From contig JAQMRL010000008.1 of assembly GCA_035578175.1 (NCBI GenBank), forward strand, positions 89,694,541 through 89,758,540: 64,000 nt of DNA. Reading direction: 5' to 3'. The translations under genes and the position numbers were made by a program. The stretch is from Catonia carolina (taxonomy: Eukaryota > Arthropoda > Insecta > Hemiptera > Achilidae). Below are positions 30,637-43,325 of this stretch, in pieces; the stretch's first letter is position 1, and every line of letters begins with the position of its first letter. Below the pieces are notes generated by a model. The model worked only from the letters and a program-made list of their open reading frames with translations. It was not told the DNA's origin and ran no database searches.

Positions 30637-31327
30637 CGAGGGTCGTCCAGAGAGTAACAACCATCTTAAAATCAAAATTCAAGTAGTATAGATACGATTG
30701 TATTTACTTTTCCACATAGTTTCCAAACAAATTCAAGGACTTGTCATAACTGTTTCACCATTTTTTTAATACCTTCTGCATAAAAATCTACCGCCTGTCA
30801 CAGCGTTTTGAAGCTCTTCGTCATTGGCGAAGCGCTGGAATGCATGCCACTTCTTCATATATGTGAACAAATGAAAATCACTAGGAAAGTTGTGAATTGA
30901 CGGTTCTCATGAACTTAAGGTGCGAGGTTGTCACTCACAAGAGAAGGTCTACCACTTCTGTCTTCATTGTATTTCTTCTTCTATTTTTAGAAAACCATAC
31001 CCACTGACGCATCACACCTTCACTTATAATGTTTGGGACACAAATTGCACATAATTCATAATGAATTTCATCTGCAGAGTGACCTTTATCCCATAACAAA
31101 TTTAAAATGCCACGCACTTGACATTTGGCGAGATTTTCTATTGCAGCGCTCATGTTTTTGAGATCATAACTAGCAGACACACTGCAGTACGATGCTTTGC
31201 CATACACAGCTGGAAGTGCATTGAATTATGCACTTCTGTCTGCACACCGATATGTAAGAATGGCGGCGCTGCCCCAATTATTTCTTGCGCTAGGCAACAA
31301 TAGCGGATACTTTCTGGACAACCCTCA
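30637..31327 (-). mobile_element. Internally deleted mariner element
   Basis: TIRs CGAGGGTCGTCCAGAGAGTA and (complemented) TGAGGGTTGTCCAGAAAGTA, flanked by TA. On - the start of the transposase (MSAAIENLAKCQVRGILNLL, SADEIHYELCAI, NIISEGVMRQWV) runs directly to C-terminal pieces (AVDFYAEGIKKMVKQL). The catalytic middle is missing. Confidence 0.88.
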
Positions 31328-31329
31328 TA

Positions 31330-31942
31330 TTGTAAAACCTCTATAATTCATCACATTCAGACAATAGGATTCATAGTATAGAGAAAATTATGAAAAATGG
31401 AATTCATGATGATAGGTTATTTCATAACCTATATTTTAATACTGTAAAATAATATAGTATACTGTGTTGCCCATTATAAAAATATTTTACATAGAATCAT
31501 GTAAATTAAAATTCTTTAACAGTAATGGAAATGTAGCCAAGTACTGTAATTATGAAGTTTAGTGCGTATTAATTTTATAGTAATTTTAAAATAATGTTAA
31601 GTGGTTATTTACCCACTTTTTTATTGTTGACAAACACAAAACAAAGTACAATATACTATAAAACTGAAATTTAAAAAAAGAATTTGCAAAATTGATAAAT
31701 AAAACTCGCTAAACGCTAAAAAATTATATAGTATAAAACTTTAAGACTTAAAACTCATAAAATTGCTTTTATTTTGTAAAAGCGGGTTTATATTTTTGTA
31801 TGTCTATTTTTTACCTACAACCAGCTCATAAAACAATTAATGTATTAGGTAGAATAAGAAATACTGTGCATAGATTTTTAAAAAGATAGAAAATCTGTAT
31901 GTAGTATAAACTAAATAGGTGATGAATTAGGAGGTTTTACTG
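31330..31942. mobile_element. pogo/Tigger-type MITE, 613 bp, abutting the mariner
   Basis: Ends TTGTAAAACCTCTATAATTC and (complemented) CAGTAAAACCTCCTAATTCA, followed by TCAC. Its left TA (31328-31329) is the same TA that flanks the mariner on its right. AT-rich interior without coding. Confidence 0.82.
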
Positions 31943-33825
31943 TAATTATGAGAATAGAATTTAGAATAAGCCAACATTTTTATACAGAAAAGAGATAATA
32001 TAAAATGAAAGTATTTCACTGCCAAATAGCATTTAATTTTCTTTCATGTACACAAAAGGGTCATGTTACTTTAGAGTAAGCCAAAACAAACCATAAAAAA
32101 TTTATTTAACAGATTTTGTAAGATCATCCTCTTACACTTTTATATTGGTGCTCTCATCAAGCAAGGAGAAAATTGCCTCCCTTTATTTAATAGAGAAAAG
32201 GAGACTGGCCTCCTTTGATATAAACCATCAAGAATAACAAGAAAATTGGAATTACAAAATCCGTACTAAAATTTTTGTTTATTCGGAATCAATCTGGTAC
32301 TCCCCATATTGAAGCCAAATTGAGCTGGTCCCTGTACCATGATATCTTGTTTCCTCACTTTTATGCTCAGAATATTAATAAATTTTAATATTAATTTGTT
32401 GATTTTTGAAGTGGCTACTTCTTTTGGTACACCTGGACTGTGTTTTTGCAAGGGAAAAAAATCTTTGTTTTGCATTATAAACAATCTCAACAAATAATTT
32501 ACCATGAAAATGTATTACTTAAGTCTTTTTGAACCCATAATCAAACCATGGGGCATAACATCAATCCAGAGTCTGAAATACTCTAATGATTCTGATACTT
32601 AAGGACCTCTGTTATCTCAAATATGCAGTCACAATAAATTTAGTAACTTAAAAAACCACATACTTTCTAAAATAACTAACAGAATTTTTTTTTTTTTTTT
32701 TGAATAAGAGATAATAGTAATAAAATATTTAGTCATTTATTTATGTAACAATTAATGATTTTTAATTCCAAAATTTACCGCAGTACGCTAATACTGCACC
32801 CTAACCCTCTATAATTAAAATTTCCGATAATTTGAACAGCCTCATGAACTTCAATTCAGATTATTTTGTTCTGTTCAATACTTTTATAAAAATGACAGAA
32901 AATCCTTAAAATAAAATAATTTTTGATTCTACAGAAATTTTCATTAGTTAAACCATACAGTGATAGAGAAGTTAAATTAATGATCAAATAATAAAAAATA
33001 GTGTAAATATTTTTTCTAGCCTCGCATCTGTGGGTTTGTTTAACCTTACTCTAAACAAATTTGGCCCTAATTACATCATAAAATCATCTGCACATAATTT
33101 ACAATTTCGATAAAGTTTACTGAACTGATAATTTCTTCATGAATTAACAACCAACTTTATAAGTGCCTATAAAGTATAAATTTAAATACTGAAATAAAAA
33201 ATTATGATATTCTAAGTGCCAATTAGTGTTTAGATTTTTATTATGTAAATTTTACGTGTATGCCAAACCATTTAGTTTTAGTTAAGGTAGATATTAAGTT
33301 TACATTTTATTTTAGTAAAATTGATATGTTGTATATATTTTAAAAAATTTAAATTTTGTAATTCTTTGTAAATATTTGTTTGATCTACAAATTGTTTTAG
33401 GGATAAATTAATGAATGAATATTATAATCCAGTCATAATAAATTTTGTGAAATCAAAACCATATAATACAGCTGTAAAACAAAGTCATTGACTTTATTAT
33501 TATTATTATTTTTAATTGGTTAAAATTTATTATATTTTGTAAAAATTAAATGCTGTTTTCATATTACAGATTATACATCTTTGTAAAAGAGATAAATTTT
33601 CTTAAATATTTTAAAATGCAATTTGATAATGTGTACAATTATTGTAATTGAAGAAATTTTTGTACAGGTAAGTTGCTGTACTGATTAACTTTTTAATAAC
33701 TTTTCTACAGTTTATACATTACTTGTTATCATATAGTATACCATTTATGTGTTATCAGGAACCACCCAATTGTATTTTTTGATATGATTCGACTTGAATT
33801 TTTGAACGGGAACTCTCAGTGGAGT
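31943..33825. other. Intergenic AT-rich sequence, no gene
   Basis: Contains an A/T-run at 32684-32700 and, at 32795-32860, a Tigger-TIR-like piece (GATAATTTGAACAGCC). No supported coding sequence or tRNA. Confidence 0.5.
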
Positions 33826-34205
33826 TTGTTTAGCTCATCAGCTGAAAGGCTGGTTTGAAGCTCTAGAAACTTTACTAAATAAAACAAGGAGTGTAGTGGT
33901 TTACCTATACCTTCCTCACTGAGTGGAAACGTATGCTTATCAGCAAGCCAGGTCCTCTAAAAAGCATCTTCTTTCCACCCTGAAAATGATACTTTGACTT
34001 AATTCACCACAGGGTCTGGTTGTATAATAAAATTCATAACTCTGACTAGTGTCTTTTACACCTCTACCTCTTCTGTTCTTAAATGCGACAGTCGTATAAT
34101 TGGTTGACTATGTCATAAGAAACAGAACTATTTTTTGTAGCCATGGAACTAGCAGATCGAGAGCAAATAATTTAACGCTCCACCTTCATGTTATGGGCAT
34201 CAGTG
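33826..34205 (-). repeat. Family-B repeat, near full copy
   Basis: On + it runs from TTTGTTTAGCTCATCAGCTG to GTTATGGGCAT. Shared blocks TGACACC and AGGGTCTGGTTGTATA identify the family. A diverged relative of 14660-14740 follows it. Confidence 0.75.
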
Positions 34206-34497
34206 TTGCTTAACAAATAGTAGCAACAGAAAGTTGCTATTATTTCTACCCGCTGATCAAAGGCCAGTAAATACGGAGAAGTTAAATTGAGCACCTTTCG
34301 GCACATGCGCAATTAACACTTTCCTCGCATCTCCTTTAAAGTATAGTCAATATAACACACAGCTAATATAACGGTTCACATCATACACAGTTCCCGCACG
34401 TGTCTAGTTTGTATTTGTTGTGTCTAGGTTATATAGGAATAAATTAAAGGAAATGGATGATTGATTAAATTAATTAAGTTTAGAAACCATAAATATT

Positions 34498-35523
34498 CTT
34501 CTTCTTCAGGTGCCATCTCCGCTTCGAAGGTTGGCAATCATCAGAGCGATTTTTATCTTTGATGTCACAGCCCTAAACAATTCGTTGTTGCTGCAACCAT
34601 ACCAATCTCTTAGGTTTTTCAGCCAGGATTTTCGTCTTCTTCCCAAGGATCTCTTTCCTTGGATTTTCCCCTGGACAATCACTTGTAATATTTTATATTT
34701 TTCTCCCCTCATGACTTGTCCCATATACAATAATTTTCTTTTCTTCATTGTTAGTCTAATAGTACTTCTCTTTCTTTATGCATACGTCTCAACACCTCCA
34801 CATTCGTCATCTTTTCCACCCATGAAATCCTCAGAATTCGCCGGTACAGCCATATTTCAAATGCATCCAGTCTCTTTTCATCAATCTTCTTCATTGTCCA
34901 AGCCTCCATCCCATAGTACAGTACGGATAGGACATAGCATCTTAGGAGTCGTGTTTTTAATTCAAGGCTTAAATCTCGGCAGCAGAACAGTTTCTTCATC
35001 TTTATAAATGTTTTTGTGGCCTGTTCTATTCTGATGCGAATTTCTTGAGAGCTGTTATTGTTTTCATTAACAGTTGTGCCTAGGTACTTGTAAGCATGGA
35101 CTCTTTCAATGCATTGGTTCCCTACATATATCCTACCAACGTTCTGATATGCTTTAGCTATTAACATATACTTTGTTTAATTAATATTAAGTGAAAGACC
35201 GTACTCTTCACTAACTGTGGCCACTCCGTTTATTAGCATCTGAAGGTCTTCATGTGTTCCAGCTATAAGAACTGTATCATCAGCATATCTCAAATTATTT
35301 ATCGTCATGCCATTGATTTTAATGCCTGTGTCCAGCTCATTAAGTGCTTTATTTACTATATCTTCCGAGTATACATTAAATAGGATAAGTGAAAGTATGC
35401 ACCCCTGTCTAACACCTCTGTATTTCTATTTCCTCGGATGTCATGTCTTCTATCCGTATTGCCGCTTTTTGGCCATAGTATAGGTTCGATATTATTCTTA
35501 TGTCTCTGAGATCTATTCTTCTC
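34498..35523 (-). mobile_element. 5'-truncated RTE-like LINE fragment
   Basis: On -: [40 protein letters not shown], one stop, YKYLGTTVNENNNSSQEIRI, YGMEAWTMKKIDEKRLDAFE, WLYRRILRISWV and GRRRKSWLKNLRDWYG, ending GDGT, stop, then (GAA)n. This is the same family architecture as 16413-19823 but diverged. Possible 7-bp duplication aaatatt at 34491-34497 and 35524-35530. Confidence 0.88.
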
Positions 35524-35530
35524 AAATATT

Positions 35531-36755
35531 AGCCACCTATAAAAATAGATTTGTTTATAAAATGATTAGGTTATGTTGTGTTCAAGTACAAGAATACGCT
35601 GATTAGGTATACAAATTAGGCCTAATCGTACAGTAGCAAGAGCATACACTTATAACAAGAAGTGACTGTATAGCTGCACTTGTACCTCCGCTGTCAGCAT
35701 TCAATTTATCTTGCCAGTATTCTAGTAATTTCTAAAAAGTTATTGTTAACTTGTATTATTACCTAAATGGTTATGTTTACCTATAAATTTACTTCCAAAT
35801 ATATAAACAAAAACATTCCCGTTTTACACAAATTCATTATTTATCGTAGTTCTCATAAATGTACCCACGGATTATAATGCAACTTCACTGTACTATATTT
35901 GTGGTTTAAAAATTTTACAATTTCTTACTGTTTTAAACATAATTTTTGTTTTTTATTTAAGTACTTAACCTTTAAGATCTACAAATAACAGTACTCAGTT
36001 TTAAGATTCAAATTGTGTTACTTTTTTAGTACTTTTTTTATACCAAGAGTGTACCCAGGATTTAAACTTGGACGAAACAGCTTATTAAGGTGCAGCAAAG
36101 TAACGGAAAGTTTGTGTATACGCTGATCCAAAAAATATACAATAAAAAATCCAAAACCACAAAAAACCTAAAACCCATACAGGGGTTTGGGGGTTGATTT
36201 TTGTGATTAATTATTAATGTAATTTTTTAATTATTATGTAATTTGTTGGTGTTTTGTGTTTGGAAAAGTTAGATGTCGTTTGGGTTTATAAGACCTCGAC
36301 TTATGCAAATTCACATTAGCGTGATTTTGTTGTCATGATATATTATGTACTGTACAGTAGGAATAACGTAAGAATGCTGATGGGTTAGAAAGAGATAGTT
36401 AAGGGTGGATAGGCAGAGAAGTATGCGTACATTATTGAAAATATTGACTCACTTCCCGGCATTAGTACTAACTTAAACTGTTATGAATTTATTCCAAGAA
36501 TTAATGCTTATCTTATCAATGTTTACATTTATGACCCCTGTTTTGCTAATTGGTCTTGAAACCGTTATTGTAATTGCCCTCCTCATTTTTACATTGGAAT
36601 TTTATCTTAATTTAAGTAAATTAATATGTTAAGAACAGAAGTCTGTTCTTAACATTAATACTTTTTAGTGTGTTAAAAATATCGGTCGTGTAAGGTTGCT
36701 TAGTTTACAATTCGCTGGTTTTTTTATTTTCTTGTTTTTTTTTGTGTTACTTTGC
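35531..36755. other. Intergenic, unclassified
   Basis: Nothing coding. A small hairpin (TGTTAAGAACAGA and its complement) lies at about 36627-36654. ATAAGACCTCGACTTATGC at 36288 resembles a Tigger end. Confidence 0.45.
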
Positions 36756-36759
36756 ATAC

Positions 36760-37015
36760 AATATGAGTTTGGATAAAGGTTAAAAAAGCGGAAAGCGATT
36801 ACTTTAGTGGAAAAGTTAGATGTCGTTAAAAGATACGAAAGGGGTGAAAAATGAAGGACATAACAAGAATGACTGGGTTTAGTGTATCAACACTACGAAC
36901 AATTAGTGGATGTTTTAAAGTTACAACCCAAGTTAACGTGAATTTCACGTTATGCAATGATTTTGTGGAACGCATCCCTCGTGTAAAAGTAGAGGTCTTG
37001 CTGTACCTACAAAAA
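36760..37015 (+). mobile_element. Tigger transposase N-terminal HTH relic
   Basis: In frame on +: KRKAITLVEKLDVVKRYERG EK then a stop, followed by MKDITRMTGFSVSTLRTI in another frame. This is the CENP-B-type DNA-binding domain of pogo/Tigger transposases. Confidence 0.75.
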
Positions 37016-37944
37016 AATTTTTAAGGTTTTTGGAATATAGATTTGGTGTAATTAAAAAAAAACTTTTATTCCCTTTACATTATTTGTGAGTTTTTAGGAG
37101 GTCCTCTTCTCTTGCTGGTTGTTTTCATTGATATAAAGTACAAACACTAATAAACTAAAAAACTATGATTTAATGTATACAGCAAAATAATTTTCACATG
37201 AAAATCTTTGTGATGGTATCTGTTGAAACAATTTCTTTGTAGTTTATACAAACTCTTTTATGTTAATTATTTTAATTGTCTATAATTTTTTCATCTCTGA
37301 TATTTGAATTATAAGTTTAGGATTAGTCTCTTAGAAATTATTTAAATATATTGTGTTCTTATTATTATTTTTTATTAGGTAAATATAAAAAAAACCTAGT
37401 GATGTAAATAAACTATTCGAATAGTACTAGAATTCAAAAAATGACATATCTTTTGTCAAAAAAGGGACCAAAACAAATTTTAATTTATTTAATGAGATGT
37501 GACTTAATTTTTATTGTAGCAAATTCTTTGTGAATTTATAAGTCACATTAGAAATTTATATAAAATATATGGAAGCCATTAAAAATCTTGAAGAAGCAAA
37601 TATGATTTACACATTAATTGTCCTACCAGGTTTCATTCTACTGTAACAGTTTTATTTCTTCAAATTATCAACTAAAGACATATTGTTTGTATAGTAGTAT
37701 GATGTAAAAAAATACCAGAATTTCTGTCTATACCAAAGATTATTGTATGAGTGAATGTACACAATATTTACATCAATTTTTATTGTTATAATAATTAGCT
37801 GTATGTTTTAAGTACGAGTCAGTTTTCAATTTGTAATTATTATCGTTACTATAAATTTGAGATGTGAATGTGTAGATTATATTTTATGTATTAGTCTAAG
37901 CTATGTTTTGAATAATATTTGAAAACTGAATGAAACCACCGGAT

Positions 37945-37981
<37 letters not shown>

Positions 37982-38179
37982 AATATTTATATATTATTGT
38001 TTTAATAATATGTACTTTTGTAAAGAATTTATTTTGTTTTATTTTTTCCTTTTTTTGTTGTCTTTCATTTTGGTAGCTGCTTGCGGTCCACCATTTTGAA
38101 AATTTATCTGAGTAATCTTTATCATTCTTAGTACAGCTTGTATGGCTTGTGCATGGTTTCAAAAACTACCAAATAGAAT
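37016..38179. other. Intergenic AT-rich sequence with (TA)n
   Basis: Contains a TA dinucleotide run at about 37949-37976. No gene supported. Confidence 0.5.
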
Positions 38180-38848
38180 TAATGCTACACCAAATTAAAG
38201 CCCAATTTTTCCTGTGTTGATTCGTTTGACTTCAATTTTTGTATTTAAAAATTTGTCGGAGATACAGTAATTTTCGCGTGAAAAGTACCTAGTTTTTATT
38301 TATTTAGTTAATGTGCTTTTTAAACGTACTTTACTTCATCCAGGGTTTATATAAAATCTGGCATTTAAGTATGTTAAAAATCATAGTTTTCTCTTATAAT
38401 GTGGATGTTTTAAAAGTAAAATCTGATTTTTGTTTTAATGTGGTGGCTATTTTTTAAAATGTACTATTTTGGCTTCACGTAAAAATAGAGAAATGATTTC
38501 TGGTTTGAACCTAGCATGGTTCAGTCCAAAAATTATTTCTCTAGCTTTACATGGAGCCAAAATTGCACGTTATTAAAAAAATGGCTGCCATATTAAAACA
38601 AAACATTGGATTTTACGTTTAAAATATCCACATTTTAGAGAAAACTGAATTTTAACATATACTTGAACACTAATTTTTTATGTAAATCCTGGATGAAGTA
38701 ATACATTTAAAAAGCACATTACCGGTAACGAAAATCTAGGTGCGTTTTTTTATGCGTAATTTCTGTATCTCTAACAATTTTTAAATAAAAAAAATTAAGT
38801 TAAATTAATGCAGGAAAGAAAACAGGCTTTAATATGGTGTAGCGTTAA
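38180..38848. repeat. Large foldback palindrome, about 670 bp
   Basis: The outer ends TAATGCTACACC and GGTGTAGCGTTA are complementary, and arms of roughly 320 bp match inward to a centre near 38510 (for example TTAAAAAGCACATTA, CCTGGATGAAGT, GAGAAATGATTTCTGG and their complements). No coding sequence. Confidence 0.88.
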
Positions 38849-39341
38849 ACTTTTTTCGTTTTTGAAACAGCGAATACAAAAACTTTTAATTGAAATATTA
38901 CATCGTTTCAACATGTAAACAAGCGGAGAATTCTTTGCCAAGTTAAGTTTTTAAGATAATATTATTGGAAGTAAGGATGCGTTGATTCCAAATGATTCTC
39001 GATAGGTACCATCAATACTCTTGAGAAAATAATCGATGTCGAGAAACGACGGGAAAAGTCGATTCTTCAATGCCGATTCACTAGTTTTCAGACTGTGGCG
39101 AAAATGTCGAATCTAAATCATACCAGATTCGGACGCCTCGTTATTTTATGAATACGGCTATCTGAAAAAGGAACTAGTCAAAATATTAACATATTTAAGA
39201 ATTTTTCCGACCAATACGCACAACAGATTAACGACCAAAGTTGTAGTTTAATCAAATATTTTAAAAATATTAAATTTGAGGGCGGCAGTACTGCTTTAAA
39301 ATATTGACATTGAATGAAAATGAACTATTAGGCAAAGCCCA

Positions 39342-39623
39342 CGCCATCTACCGGATGGTTGTAGAAAACGTAAATAGTTGAAACTATCTACTAATAGACT
39401 TTACATCAACAGAAAAGAGGGAAATTTAGTAAATATAAATTCCCAAATTATCGTAAAAAGCGACAAAAACGGGTAAGCGTGGGTGGGTCATTCAGTCCGA
39501 CATCAACCTTTGTCAGGACAACGTTTGTGTTTTAATCCAAAGCCGACAATCTTAATATTGTTGGAATCTTATATATCGTAATTTTCAAAGATTGTTTGTT
39601 TTTCCGCCATCCGCTAGATGGCG
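39342..39623. repeat. Short MITE candidate with 17-bp TIRs
   Basis: CGCCATCTACCGGATGG at 39342-39358 is the inverted repeat of 39607-39623 with one mismatch. Interior AT-rich; superfamily unknown. Confidence 0.5.
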
Positions 39624-39807
39624 TGAGAATGTACTTTTTCAAATGTTTTTTTTGTTAATATCTAAATTCATTGTTTCGTAACCATAAATACACTTGTCAT
39701 TTAAGACGCTTGTCCTAAAATTTTGCTAGGTTGTAACAGGAATTTCTTTTTTACATTATGAACCAAGTAACTTTTCCCAAATTTGAAGATTGCATAAAAT
39801 GTTTGTA

Positions 39808-40090
39808 AACTTAACTTTAAAAATCTGGTGTGAAAAACTTAAGCAAATTTCTCTTGCCAATGTCAGTAATGAAAAATATAACCTAAATTACATTAAATCA
39901 TAACGTAAACATTGTAAAATGAAAATCAACCTCTGTAGAACTTAAAAATACGGAAAATCAGGAATTGCCTCTAAACTAGGATCTTAAAAAATCCTAATTT
40001 TTTTTCACCAATTTTGATGAAAAAACCCCAGAAAATCGGTAATATTGTCGCTAAACAAAAAAGTGCTTGAAATAAAATTTATTTACTTTT
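39808..40090. repeat. Diverged relative of the 7120-7845 foldback left arm
   Basis: Shares AAAATCTGGTGTGAAA, TTTCTCTTGCCAATG and AAAAATACGGAAAATCA with 7130-7325. Confidence 0.65.
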
Positions 40091-40194
40091 TTCTTTTTTT
40101 TTCTTTTTTAGCTTTCATTAGTTATTGGAAACTGAACAATATTTACAACTACCCAATTCGATCGCTGCTTTTCACTGTATTTTTGAAGTGGATT

Positions 40195-40620
40195 AGGCAT
40201 GAGTTTAAACAGGGACCCTCATTAATGTTTGTTCATGGATGGCTGTCGGCTGGTCACCATACAAAGTCGCTTGCCCAACCGGTGTTACTTAACAAATAAT
40301 AGTGACTTTCTACCAGCTGACTGACTGGGCTGGCCCGGAGGCCAACTTTAAATTAAAGTAATTTTAAAAAATTTAAGTAATACATTTTTACTTTCAGTAA
40401 GCATTTTTTACCAATTTTACTTTTAGTATTTTTAAGAGTGCAGTGTACAAATACAAATTCTAAACCAATAGAAACATCTAAAATTACATTCAACAACAAA
40501 TTTGTTAATTAATTCTAGCCTTCTAGTGATTTATAAATGGCCTTATGACACCCGGATTTTTCTATATCTGGATCGGCCGGTCACCATATTAGTCCGGATG
40601 CGACAGGTTTTACTGTACAA
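40195..40620. repeat. Tigger-type fragments with one terminal repeat
   Basis: 40195-40350 is homologous to 14590-14740. The right side ends GCGACAGGTTTTACTGTAC, a pogo/Tigger end followed by TA. A matching left end was not found. Confidence 0.5.
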
Positions 40621-41269
40621 AATTTATTACTACACAACTAGTTTTAACACTTGTCAAGCATAAGTCCTACATATTTTATCTGATTTAATTGACATTTCTG
40701 GAATTATGAAAACATGAGGACAGGTACTACGACTGAGGAAAAATAAAATGTTCACAGAATTATTACACTTTACTTTAATTAAAAACTTTACTTTACTTTA
40801 ATTTGTCAAGCCACAATGAAATTTTGTACACGTAGTGTTTAAGGATGAAAGAAGCATCATCAATGTTTGCAGAACTGTAAAGAATGAGTGCGTTCACCAA
40901 AAGTACATTTAAACAATTTTAGTAAGTTGGAAATACTATTAAAATTATCACTGATAGTGTTTGTTACAAATTCAAAATAGTTTTGCTCATAAAAATATCA
41001 AAAGAGATATAATAATATATCTTTCTAAATTTAAGATATAATACAGAAATATTACGCACTAAAAAAAATTTAATATAAACCCTAAATGTTTTATAAAATT
41101 TTCCCAATTTATACAAATATTAATAATTTATGAAATAAAAATGAGCAATGAATTTATAACAGATATCACAATGAATGTATAAAAAAATTTGGCAAAATAT
41201 TTAATACAAATACATAATGTATTTTATCGAACATCCTATGTAGGATTATCATCAGCCGTATTATTCAAA

Positions 41270-41886
41270 ATTGAAATATATATTTCTAACCACCAGAATA
41301 CGGTAACAGAAAACACTTACCAATGTTTATAGCGCTTGTATGTATCTGGCACACTTAACATTTAAATTTTTCACATCAAAATTTAAAATTTACTACTCCT
41401 ACCATGGTAGATAAGGAATAGTCGATTTTTATATCTAAAACAGTCTTGCCAACTTAATCAGTTGTTTGTCATATTCAACCTGTGTGTTCATTAATTTTTC
41501 CCTGTTACTGTAATTATAAATATAATATTTTTCCAAAATTTCAATTTCATTTTGTCTGATATTTATTTCTAATATTTCTACATTATTTTTTTATACTTGA
41601 CATAGTATGTTTATTTTTGTTCATGTCTTCAGTTACATTGGAGAATTTTCGTGGGTAATTCAGGTGGAATGTGACAATCAGCTGATTAAGTTGGCAAGAC
41701 TGTTTTAGATAAAAGAATCGACTATTCCTTATCTGCCATGGTAGGAAGTTTTAAATTTTGATGTAAAACTTGAAAAAAACAATTTTTAATTTACTAAAAA
41801 TTTGTACAAGGTACACGAAAGTGATATAAACATTGGTAAATATTTTCTGTTACCGTGTCCTGGTGGTTAGAAATACATATTTTAAT
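41270..41886. repeat. Foldback palindrome, about 617 bp
   Basis: Arms of about 270 bp: left AATATATATTTCTAACCACC with ACGGTAACAGAAAA and AAACAGTCTTGCCAACTTAA matches the complement of the right arm with scattered mismatches. It ends 14 bp before the Tigger element at 41901. A copy of the outer arm is at 12515-12608. Confidence 0.87.
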
Positions 41887-41900
41887 GTAATCTATATATA

Positions 41901-42521
41901 CAGTTGAACTTCCATAACTCGAACAGCTATTCTTGAATTTTTTATAATTCTAATTAAATTTGGTTTCCCTAGGATTTAATTGTTAATCTATTGGTTAAAG
42001 TTAGCATTCGTAACACGAAATTCTTGTTTGAGATTTTTTTAAAACTGAATTCTTTTTAGTGTTTAACCAAAATGTGTACAAAAATATTTTCGTAGCCTGA
42101 AATAGAAGAAGGTGTATTAAATTGGCTCCAACAAATACACGGGAAAAATCTTCCCATTTCAGTTGTAATGCTCTGTGAAAAATTAGATCAATTAGCAATA
42201 CAACATGGTCATACCAAATTTAAAGCCATTAGTAGAAGACTTGAAAAAAAATAAAAAATCGTTCAAAAGGTTATTTGTGGTGAAAGTGCCTCAGTTTCTA
42301 TCGATGACTGCTAAAAATACATGCAATCAATATTACAGCACAGAAGATTTGTTTAATGCCATTATAACAGGATTATTTTTTAAATGTTATACTTAAAGAT
42401 AAACTTTGTCTTTAAAAATTGATCAATATAATACAGTTTTGTTGTTCTGCATTTCAAATTTTCTTTAACTGGAATTAGTACCATATTGCCCTACATAGTT
42501 CAAGTTATGGAGTTTCAACTG
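41901..42521 (+). mobile_element. Tigger element, 621 bp, transposase relic
   Basis: TIRs CAGTTGAACTTCCATAACTC and (complemented) CAGTTGAAACTCCATAACTT, TA on both sides. Inside, frame-broken Tigger coding: EIEEGVLNWLQQIHGKNLPI, then GESASVSIDDC, then YYSTEDLFNAIITGLFFK (compare the conserved NADETGLFFK; the catalytic Asp is lost). Confidence 0.87.
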
Positions 42522-42523
42522 TA

Positions 42524-43102
42524 ATAATATTCAATACACAATTACAATATAAGAGATACTATCAAAAAGTTGAAGAAATAAAAGGAAGTGAATACGTGAA
42601 TTATTTTTTAGAAAAATCTATCACAGTGTCAAATCACAAAATGAAAATTTTAAGTCAAATACAGAAAGTAAATTATCAAAAACAATAGATTTTTTTATAA
42701 AAGTATAAATTCTCAAAGGATATTTCAAAGAATTTGTACAAATAATTACATAGAAATATTTTTACCACATAAAAATTCCGTCAACTTTTAGATAGTACCA
42801 ATGTAAGTAATAGAATATGTTCATTATTTTGTTGACACACTTATGTAGCATCTTAACGACTATAAAATGAGCATAAGATTTAATTACCTCCTTAAATCTT
42901 TATAGAGAATAACATATTATATAACAAAGTAACAAAATTTATTACTATACCACAAAATGTGATATAATTAATATTATTAGAAAAGAAAAAAATAAATTTC
43001 TTTTCTAATACTGACACAAAATTTTTAAATTCAAAAGTTAAAGGGACCATAAAAAAATTATTATTGTTTTGTTTTTTATGTATTTTTAGAAAAAATTTCT
43101 AA
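42524..43102. other. Intergenic AT-rich sequence, no gene
   Basis: No coding sequence or defined repeat recognised. Confidence 0.5.
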
Positions 43103-43325
43103 TTACCTTACACTTTCTTCCTTACAAGCACTTTCGCGATGCGCACCGCTTCTTCAGGTAATAATAGCAGCTTCTCAAAATAGTTTACGAATCAAACTCC
43201 TTGAGTTTGATTCAAATCATTGACAAAGGAAGATTCAATCTTCGTAAACTACTTCCAGAAGTTATTATTATTACCTGAAGAAGCAGTGTGCATCGCAAAA
43301 GTGCTTGCAAGGAAAAAAGTATAGG
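43103..43325. repeat. Foldback MITE, about 223 bp
   Basis: The left arm ACCTTACACTTTCTTCC, AAGCACTTTCGCGATGC, GCTTCTTCAGGTAATAATA is repeated inverted at the right side with few mismatches. The loop is near 43200-43215. Confidence 0.88.

Noticed and set aside
34510..35007. 165-codon + strand ORF
   Set aside because: Antisense shadow of the RTE-like fragment, which has clear RT motifs on -.
42205..42396. 63-codon ORF as a gene
   Set aside because: It is a frame-broken Tigger transposase piece inside a TIR-bounded element.
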